A DNA stretch of 5,966 nt, taken from NCBI GenBank assembly GCA_025964405.1, contig JAOPYW010000019.1, positions 1 to 5,966 on the forward strand, in the 5' to 3' direction. The notes below the pieces were generated by a model. It worked only from the letters and a program-made list of their open reading frames with translations, made no database searches and had not been told where the DNA came from. Both the position numbers and the translations under genes were made by a program. This document shows positions 1 to 5,966 of the stretch, in pieces (positions within the stretch are counted from its first letter, which is position 1; every line of letters starts with the position of its first letter). This stretch comes from Thermoleophilia bacterium. Its GTDB lineage: Bacteria > Actinomycetota > Thermoleophilia > Gaiellales > SKUG01.

Positions 1-35
1 GCATGCGACGGGCCAAGGCACGATCCTGCAGGTGG

Positions 36-316
36 TCAGCTACGCGCGTCGCGCGCGACGCGACGCTCCGCGATGAGCGACGTGTAGGGCGGGATGGACG
101 CCGCCATCACCGCGAGCGTGCCGCGACTCCCGTATCCGGCAGCCCGCGCCGCCGGCACCGCCAGCAGCACGTAGAACAAGAACAGCGCACCGTGGATCGG
201 GCCGAACAGGTGCACGCCCGCCGCACCGTGGTCGGTGTACTTGAACGCCATGCCGACGAGCAGGCCGGTCCACGAGACGGCCTCCGCGATCGCCGCTGCC
301 CGGAAGGCCACGACGC

Positions 317-320
<4 letters not shown>
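36..320 (-). CDS. DUF3817 small membrane protein
   Basis: This 94-residue integral membrane protein matches the DUF3817 pattern: FRAAAIAEAVSWTGLLVGM then KY near the start (6-28), GPIHGALFLFYVLL (40-53), and an IPPYTSLIAER ending (76-86). Hydrophobic segments are at about 5-25, 43-58 and 67-83, giving three likely membrane helices. The basic tail RRVARDAR after the third and the short loops suggest a compact protein. DUF3817 members are small proteins common in actinobacteria with no established biochemical role, so none is given here. The start is GTG at 320, overlapping the aspS stop (GTGA). No separate ribosome binding site is obvious, so translation is probably coupled to aspS. It ends at TGA 38-36; the remaining 35 bases to the window edge show no clear terminator or next start. 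Confidence 0.9.
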
Positions 321-2161
<1,841 letters not shown>

Positions 2162-2166
2162 GCGGG

Positions 2167-2173
2167 CATCCTA
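2167..2173 (-). promoter_or_regulatory. Ribosome binding site of aspS inside the preceding stop codon
   Basis: TAGGATG on the minus strand contains the TAG stop of the ligase gene (2173-2171) and an AGGA Shine-Dalgarno seven bases before ATG 2161. A ribosome terminating on the ligase gene therefore covers the aspS initiation site, suggesting coupling. It supports ATG 2161 as the start. Confidence 0.7.
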
Positions 2174-3301
2174 CGCGGTCGCGCCACCGTGCAACGCGGG
2201 AACCTCGAGGCGGAGTCCCGCCAGGAGCCCGGCCGAGCCCCCCGCCGCGGCGAGCCGACGTTGGCGCGGGGCGCCGTTCTCGGCGAGCAGGTGCTCGATG
2301 CCCGTCAGCGCCGTGCGCGAGCCGAGCTCGTCGGCGGCGCCCGCGACCGCGGCCAGCAGCTCGCGCGTGAGCTCCGTCACCGACACGCGCTCACCCCGGC
2401 CCGGCAGCTCCAGCCCTGCTGCGACGCCGTCGCGCAGCGCAGCCCAGCGGTTGTGGCGCTCGGTCGACGGCGCGGGGCGCGTGGCCAGCGTCTCGCCGGC
2501 GACGACGCGTGCGCAGAGGGCCTGCACGAACGCGACGAGTGACCGGGTGTGCTCGGGGTCGTGCTGCACGTCCATCACGCGCACCTCGACCGTGCCGTGT
2601 TCGGGCACCGGCGTGACCTCCCAGCGCAGGCGTCCGCTCGGCGAGTCATGCGCCGCCCCGTCGAGTTCGCGGTAGGCGGCAACGCCGAGGTCGGTCGGCA
2701 CGTACGCCGCCCACGGGAGCCGGCGCTGCAGCTCGCTTCGGGTCGACGCCAGCGCGCCCAGCTCCCCCTGCCACCAGGGCGAGTTCGCCGCGAGCGCGAT
2801 GAACATCGGCGCCAGGGCCGTGAGCTGCTGCGCGGCTTCGAGGGCCAGCTCGGCCGTGGGCATGCCGACGTGCACGTGCAAGCCGCAGGCGAGCTGCTCG
2901 TCGAGCAGTCCCAGCTCGTCGAGTTGGCGAGCGATCGAGGCGTAGCGCGGATTCTCGACGAGCCGACGTCCGGCACCGTCGACGAGGGGGTGCGTGCCGG
3001 ATGCGCAGACGAACAGCCCGTGCTCGGCGGCCCGCGTGACGAGTTCCGCGCGGAGGGCGACGAGTGCGTCGCCGGCGTCGTCGACCGACGCGAACGGGTG
3101 TGTGGCGACCTCGACCATGCAGGCGAACAGCTCCGGCTTGAGCACACCCGAACGCGGCACCTCGACCGGCTCCGTGCCCCCGAGCACGAGCTCCATCGCG
3201 TCGACCGGGTGCCCGCTCGCGTCGACGAGGATGAACTCCTCCTCCACGCCCACGGTCAGGGGGGAGCCGTTCTGTGACCACCAGTCGTGCGACAGGATCA
3301 T
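2171..3301 (-). CDS. Carboxylate-amine ligase, YbdK/GCS2 family
   Basis: This 376-residue protein is of the glutamate-cysteine ligase type 2 family, which has a glutamine-synthetase-like fold and uses ATP to join a carboxylate to an amine. The E. coli member YbdK has only weak gamma-glutamylcysteine ligase activity, so the true substrate is unknown here. Family marks in order: GVEEEF (18-23), ELFACMVEVAT (57-67), CGLHVHVG (139-146), AANSPWWQG (171-179) with R188 and the LPWAAYVP segment, EVRVMD (239-244), and NRWAALRDG (284-292). These are in the expected places and length is normal. The ATG at 3301 overlaps the hisS stop (ATGA) and lacks a clear Shine-Dalgarno, pointing to coupled translation. 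Nine bases separate its TAG from aspS. Actinobacteria generally make mycothiol, so a glutathione role is not expected; it is also unlike the EgtA-type ligase of ergothioneine synthesis. Confidence 0.93.
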   Translation of the reverse strand: MILSHDWWSQNGSPLTVGVEEEFILVDASGHPVDAMELVLGGTEPVEVPRSGVLKPELFACMVEVATHPFASVDDAGDALVALRAELVTRAAEHGLFVCASGTHPLVDGAGRRLVENPRYASIARQLDELGLLDEQLACGLHVHVGMPTAELALEAAQQLTALAPMFIALAANSPWWQGELGALASTRSELQRRLPWAAYVPTDLGVAAYRELDGAAHDSPSGRLRWEVTPVPEHGTVEVRVMDVQHDPEHTRSLVAFVQALCARVVAGETLATRPAPSTERHNRWAALRDGVAAGLELPGRGERVSVTELTRELLAAVAGAADELGSRTALTGIEHLLAENGAPRQRRLAAAGGSAGLLAGLRLEVPALHGGATA

Positions 3302-4578
3302 GAGGTCGCTGCTGCGGCGGTGAGCTGCGCATCGACCTGGCCGATCGCAGCGTCGATGACGGTCGGGAGCGCGATGCCCTCGAACCCGCTGCGTAGGAAC
3401 ATCTCGGCGCCGAAGTCGTCGACCAGCACGCGCACCACGGTGGTGAGCTTGGCCGCCTGCTTCTGCTGGCTCTTGGCGGAGCGACCCGCGAGGTCGAGCT
3501 CGACGCTGCGCCCGCGCTCGCGCAACGCGGTCGCGATGTGGAAGGCCGTCGCGCGCGCCTCGGCGCCCGCCTCCGGTCGCGTGCCGACGTACGCCTCGAC
3601 CGTGCGGTCAGGCACGCCCGCCTCCAGCGCCTCGAGGCAGAGCACGATGCGCTCGATGCCGGTGCCGAAGCCCACGCTCGGGGTCGGCTTGCCGCCCAGG
3701 GCCTCGATGAGTCCGTCGTAGCGCCCGCCCGCGCCGACCGTCGACTGCGCCCCGAGCGCGGAGCTCGTGAACTCCCACACGGTGCGCGTGTAGTAGTCGA
3801 GCCCACGCACGAGCAGCGGATCGACGACGTACTCGACGCCGGCGATCGTCAGCAGCGCCGTCAGCTCGTCGAAGTGGGCGCGGTCGTCCTCGGTGAGGAA
3901 CTCGGGCAGCTTGGGTGCGTCGGCGACGATCTCACGCGTGCGCGCATCCTTCGAGTCGAGGATCCGCAGCGGGTTGCTCGCGAGCCGGGCCTGCGAATCC
4001 GCGTCGAGCTCCCCAGCGAAGGGCGTCAGGTAGGCGACGAGGGCATCGCGGTAGGCGACGCGCGCCGCGCCCGAACCGACGGAGTTGAGGTGCAGCACGA
4101 GGTCGGGCAGGCCGAGGTCGCGGTAGATGCCGGCCTGCACCGTGATCACCTCGGCGTCGACGGTCGCGAGCTCGGAGCCGAGCACCTCACAGCCAAGCTG
4201 CACGTGTTCGCGCAGGCGCCCGGCCTGGGGCTTCTCGTAGCGGAACATCGAGTCGGCGTACCAGAGCTTCACGGGAAGCGATTCGCGGTGCATGCCGTGC
4301 GTGATGAAGGCGCGGGCCACGCCGGCGGTGCCCTCGGGGCGCAGGGTCAGCGAGCGGCCGCCGCGATCCTCAAAGGTGTAGGTCTCCTTCGAGACGATGT
4401 CGGTGGCCTCGCCGACTCCGCGGTGGTACAGCTCGGTGTGTTCGAAGGTGGGCGTCGTGATGCGGCCGAAGCCGGCGGCCTCGAAGCGGGCGCGGGCGGC
4501 GTCGAGCACGCGGGCGCGCAGGCGCCAACTGGCGGGCAGGACATCCTGGGTGCCTCGGGGGAGCTGATACTCGGTCAT
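3298..4578 (-). CDS. hisS: Histidyl-tRNA synthetase (HisRS)
   Basis: This 426-residue class II aminoacyl-tRNA synthetase charges tRNA-His with histidine using ATP in the cytoplasm; its length is usual for bacterial HisRS. The N-terminus LPRGTQDVLP (6-15) is characteristic. Motif 1 lies around 38-50 (FGRITTPTFEHTE). The TLRPEGTA block (78-85) carries E82. Motif 2 spans about 107-131 with FRYEKPQAGR (R113), and Q127 and E131 in HVQLGCE contact histidine in the family. The HisRS-specific signatures are LVRGLDYYTRT (256-266, catalytic R258) and AGGRYDGL (283-290). Motif 3 is SVGFGTGIERIVL (301-313, R310). The anticodon-binding domain occupies about 328-420. The ATG at 4578 has a good GAGAGGA site seven bases upstream. 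Its TGA overlaps the next gene's ATG (ATGA). No T-box or His-rich leader is visible in the 52-base gap before it. Nothing in the catalytic core is missing. Confidence 0.98.
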   Translation of the reverse strand: MTEYQLPRGTQDVLPASWRLRARVLDAARARFEAAGFGRITTPTFEHTELYHRGVGEATDIVSKETYTFEDRGGRSLTLRPEGTAGVARAFITHGMHRESLPVKLWYADSMFRYEKPQAGRLREHVQLGCEVLGSELATVDAEVITVQAGIYRDLGLPDLVLHLNSVGSGAARVAYRDALVAYLTPFAGELDADSQARLASNPLRILDSKDARTREIVADAPKLPEFLTEDDRAHFDELTALLTIAGVEYVVDPLLVRGLDYYTRTVWEFTSSALGAQSTVGAGGRYDGLIEALGGKPTPSVGFGTGIERIVLCLEALEAGVPDRTVEAYVGTRPEAGAEARATAFHIATALRERGRSVELDLAGRSAKSQQKQAAKLTTVVRVLVDDFGAEMFLRSGFEGIALPTVIDAAIGQVDAQLTAAAATS

Positions 4579-4604
4579 GGGGGCATCCTCTCACGCGCAG
4601 GCAT
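4575..4604 (-). other. Possible nine-codon leader ORF overlapping the hisS start
   Basis: In the 52-base gap an ATG at 4604 opens a frame encoding MPARERMPP. It stops at TGA 4577-4575, which overlaps the hisS ATG as ATGA. The upstream TGGG is only a weak ribosome binding site. It holds no His codons, so it is not a classical attenuator leader peptide. An internal ATG immediately follows the AGG of the hisS Shine-Dalgarno. It may be chance; I list it because the stop is placed exactly for termination-reinitiation. Confidence 0.15.
4586..4592 (-). promoter_or_regulatory. Ribosome binding site of hisS
   Basis: GAGAGGA on the minus strand lies seven bases before ATG 4578 and supports that start. 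It belongs to a block AGGATGCCCCCATGAC that is nearly the same as the aspS start region (AGGATGCCCGCATGAC). Confidence 0.75.
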
Positions 4605-4630
4605 GGTGAACCCAGCCGAGGGTGACGAGG

Positions 4631-5317
4631 TCAGATGCCGCGCAGGAACGGGTTCGTCGCGAGTTCGGCCGCCATCGTGGTCACCGGGCCGTGGCCGGAG
4701 AGCACCAGCGTCGTCGGGTCGAGCTTGCGGGCCATCAGCTCGAGGCTGCGCACGAGCGTGGGCTGGTCGGCGCCGGGCAGGTCGGTGCGACCCACCGATC
4801 CCTGGAACAGCACGTCGCCGCTGAAGGCGAGCGGGGGCATCTCCGCGTCGGGCACGGCTGCGCCGTCGTCGTCGACGTCTCCCGGAGCGAGGAAGGCGAT
4901 GTGCGCGGGGCTGTGGCCGGGCACGAGCAGCACGTCGAGCGCGACGTTCGCGACCGTGATGCGCTCACCGCCCCGCAGGCGGTGCTCCACCGGCCAGGCC
5001 GCCACGTCGTGGCGCCCGCCGGGCCACTGGTCGTTGAGCACCTCGGGCGTCTCGAGGCCGTAGGCCTCCTCCGCGTGCATCCAGACCGGAGCGCCGGTGG
5101 CTGCCGCGAGGCCCGCGACGCCACCGATGTGGTCGTAGTGGAAGTGCGTGACGAGGATCGCCTCGACGGTGAGGCCCTCGTCGGAGAGCAGCTCGAGCAC
5201 GCGTTCATGCTCGGCGCCCGGGTCGACCACGAAGCAGGCGGCCGCGCCGGCCTCGTGCACGACGTAGCAGTTGGTGCCGATCGGCCCCAGCTGGAGCACG
5301 TGCACCTGCAGCGTCAC
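4631..5317 (-). CDS. MBL-fold metallo-hydrolase, glyoxalase II-like
   Basis: This 228-residue cytoplasmic hydrolase of the metallo-beta-lactamase superfamily is closest in outline to the short type II glyoxalase II group (YcbL-like), which hydrolyses acyl-thioesters such as S-lactoylglutathione. The first strand region LGPIGTNCYVV (10-20) is typical. The metal site is complete: THFHYDH at 57-63 (H58, H60, D62, H63), H135 in PGHSPAH, D168 in SGD and H209 in SGHGP. The GSVGRTDLPG signature follows D168. The C-terminal glyoxalase II (HAGH_C) substrate-binding domain is absent, so the substrate is open, and actinobacteria generally use mycothiol rather than glutathione. The start is GTG at 5317, overlapping the previous stop as GTGA; no strong Shine-Dalgarno is seen, and no other start gives the expected N-terminus. 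It precedes hisS, an arrangement shared with mycobacteria. Confidence 0.93.
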   Translation of the reverse strand: MTLQVHVLQLGPIGTNCYVVHEAGAAACFVVDPGAEHERVLELLSDEGLTVEAILVTHFHYDHIGGVAGLAAATGAPVWMHAEEAYGLETPEVLNDQWPGGRHDVAAWPVEHRLRGGERITVANVALDVLLVPGHSPAHIAFLAPGDVDDDGAAVPDAEMPPLAFSGDVLFQGSVGRTDLPGADQPTLVRSLELMARKLDPTTLVLSGHGPVTTMAAELATNPFLRGI

Positions 5318-5715
5318 GCTGAGGTGCGGCCCGTGCGCTTGAGCCAGCGGTTGTAGCTGAGCTTGTCCATCCAGTGCATGAACGGCGCGAAGACGATCGT
5401 GATCAGCGCGGCGGTCGCGAGGGCGGTGCCGGAGATGCGTGCGCCGCTCCAGTCGTCGTGCGCGCCGCTGTACTGCCAGTACTGCAGCGCGAAGATGAGC
5501 AGGAAGTAGACCGGCAGCCGCTTCGCCGTGCGCTTGAAGCTCGGCGTCGGGTAGACGTAGTTGGCGCTGCGCGGGTTGTTCGCCCCGGAGCGCGCCGACT
5601 GGCGCGACGAACCGGCACTCGGCCGGCTGCTGCTCGACGTGGTGCGCTCCTTGCGGTGCACGACCTCGCTGCTCGGAGGGATGTAGGCGCGCTTGCGTGT
5701 CTTCTTCTCAGCCAT
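5314..5715 (-). CDS. Uncharacterised two-helix membrane protein, head of the cluster
   Basis: This 133-residue protein of unknown function starts at ATG 5715 and ends at TGA 5314. Residues 1-66 are polar and basic: a KKTRKR cluster near the start, then a Ser/Arg-rich low-complexity stretch at about 22-44, then YVYPTPSFKRTAKR. Two hydrophobic segments follow at about 68-84 (aromatic, containing FALQYWQY) and about 95-117 (Ala/Ile-rich, ending PFMHW). A short loop with the acidic DD lies between them, and a basic tail (KLSYNRWLKRTGR) ends the protein. By the positive-inside rule both ends should be cytoplasmic, giving a hairpin in the membrane. I see no signal peptide, catalytic motif or known domain. 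Its stop overlaps the GTG start of the MBL hydrolase by four bases (GTGA), so the two are probably translationally coupled. Clean codon use supports it as real, but I cannot name a family. Confidence 0.85.
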   Translation of the reverse strand: MAEKKTRKRAYIPPSSEVVHRKERTTSSSSRPSAGSSRQSARSGANNPRSANYVYPTPSFKRTAKRLPVYFLLIFALQYWQYSGAHDDWSGARISGTALATAALITIVFAPFMHWMDKLSYNRWLKRTGRTSA

Positions 5716-5721
5716 GCCGCA

Positions 5722-5727
5722 AGCGTA
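5722..5727 (-). promoter_or_regulatory. Putative -10 box of a leaderless promoter
   Basis: TACGCT fits the actinobacterial -10 consensus TANNNT and is followed by exactly six bases before the A of the ATG at 5715. That spacing would start the transcript on or next to the start codon. No good Shine-Dalgarno lies at a normal distance; the only candidate, GGTGG, ends 12 bases before the ATG. A leaderless start would explain this absence. No convincing -35 is visible at 17 to 19 bases. This would be the promoter of the six-gene cluster. Confidence 0.45.
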
Positions 5728-5729
5728 CC

Positions 5730-5748
5730 ACCGGCATCCGTCGCCGGT
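5730..5748 (-). promoter_or_regulatory. Perfect 6-bp dyad (hairpin or operator)
   Basis: On the minus strand ACCGGC, seven bases GACGGAT, then GCCGGT form a perfect inverted repeat. It sits in the 48-base gap after the upstream stop codon and immediately before the proposed -10 box. There is no T-run after it, so it is a poor intrinsic terminator. Its position, about 15 to 33 bases before the proposed transcription start, would suit an operator or a small hairpin. GC-rich DNA yields 6-bp stems by chance, so the functional reading is tentative. Confidence 0.35.
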
Positions 5749-5763
5749 CGCAGGCGAGCGGCG

Positions 5764-5966
5764 TCAGACGAGGGCGGCGAGCTGCTCGAGCGACGTCGTG
5801 GTGACGCCGGCGACACCGATCGCCCCGATCGGCGCGACGGCGGGCACGAGCGCGGCCCCGAGGCCGGTCGCCGCAGCGAAGGCGAGCGAACGCGGGTCGA
5901 CGTCGGCGGGTGCCTGCCGCGCCAGCACGTCGTGCCAGGCGAGCCACTGCGCGCGCCCACTGCGCG
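5764..5966 (-). CDS. C-terminal part of an unrecognised protein (cut by window edge)
   Basis: This is an open frame running in from the right edge and ending in TGA at 5766-5764, giving 66 residues with no internal Met. It therefore starts outside the window. I accept it as coding because about 61 of 66 codons end in G or C, like the genes beside it, and it lies on the same strand. The visible part begins with a Trp-containing stretch (SGRAQWLAWHDVL), then an Ala/Gly/Val-rich stretch (AFAAATGLGAALVPAV, then APIGAIGVAGV), and ends in SLEQLAALV. That alternation of hydrophobic strands and a last helix would suit the end of an alpha/beta domain, but I do not recognise the family and assign no function. 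It precedes the next gene by 48 bases and happens to be in the same reading frame. Whether it is co-transcribed with the downstream cluster is uncertain. Confidence 0.72.
   Translation of the reverse strand, partial: RSGRAQWLAWHDVLARQAPADVDPRSLAFAAATGLGAALVPAVAPIGAIGVAGVTTTSLEQLAALV

Noticed and set aside
1..35. Possible start of a further gene or a terminator after DUF3817
   Set aside because: GTG at 21-19 and ATG at 4-2 (minus strand) are badly spaced from the only AGGA, and the 8-base palindrome CCTGCAGG at 25-32 is too short to mean anything. The window ends before a decision is possible.
2646..3806. 386-residue minus-strand frame across the hisS/ligase junction
   Set aside because: It is an alternative frame of two confirmed genes, very rich in Arg, Ser and Ala, with no family motifs.
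4579..4630. Possible terminator or promoter in the hisS upstream gap
   Set aside because: The best stem is ACCC/GGGT (4 bp) with no T-run, and I found no TANNNT box, so I see neither a terminator nor a clear promoter.
3538..4824. 428-residue plus-strand open frame
   Set aside because: It runs antisense across hisS, the gap and the end of the MBL gene, has repetitive Arg/Gly/Ala/Val composition, and competes with two well-supported genes.
5403..5960. 185-residue minus-strand frame over the promoter gap and membrane protein gene
   Set aside because: Its composition is Arg/Ser/Pro-rich shadow, and it conflicts with the better frames on both sides of the gap.

Overview
This window is GC-rich with strongly G/C-ending codons. 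It reads as chromosomal housekeeping DNA from a high-GC actinomycete. Protein flavour suggests Microbacteriaceae or a relative, but that placement is inference. Every supported gene lies on the minus strand, so transcription runs from the right end of the window to the left. I see no tRNA or rRNA, insertion sequence, CRISPR array, phage gene or other mobile element.

Layout in transcription order: (1) the C-terminal 66 codons of an unrecognised protein (5966-5764); (2) a 48-base gap with a perfect 6-bp dyad and a TANNNT box 6 bases before the next ATG, which looks like a leaderless promoter; (3) a 133-residue uncharacterised protein with a Ser/Arg-rich tail and two membrane segments (5715-5314); (4) a small glyoxalase II-like metallo-beta-lactamase-fold hydrolase (5317-4631); (5) a 52-base gap, then histidyl-tRNA synthetase hisS (4578-3298); (6) a YbdK/GCS2-type carboxylate-amine ligase (3301-2171); (7) aspartyl-tRNA synthetase aspS (2161-317); (8) a small DUF3817 membrane protein (320-36). 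The last 35 bases (1-35) hold nothing I can call.

Genes 3 to 8 are packed like one operon. Three junctions are 4-base stop/start overlaps (GTGA, ATGA, GTGA), one gap is 9 bases with the aspS ribosome binding site partly inside the preceding stop codon, and only the hisS gap exceeds 10 bases. The MBL hydrolase-hisS pair with aspS nearby is an old actinobacterial arrangement, also found in Mycobacterium tuberculosis (Rv2581c, hisS Rv2580c, aspS Rv2572c). The additions here are the carboxylate-amine ligase between the two synthetases, the unknown membrane protein at the head and the DUF3817 protein at the tail.

Functionally the cluster supplies two class II aminoacyl-tRNA synthetases, with a probable thioester hydrolase and an amide-bond-forming ligase of unknown substrate made from the same transcript. 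I found no clearly new system. The points most worth a second look are the uncharacterised proteins coupled to the synthetases, the putative leaderless promoter with its dyad, the near-identical start regions of hisS and aspS, and the mixed tRNA-specificity residues of AspRS.
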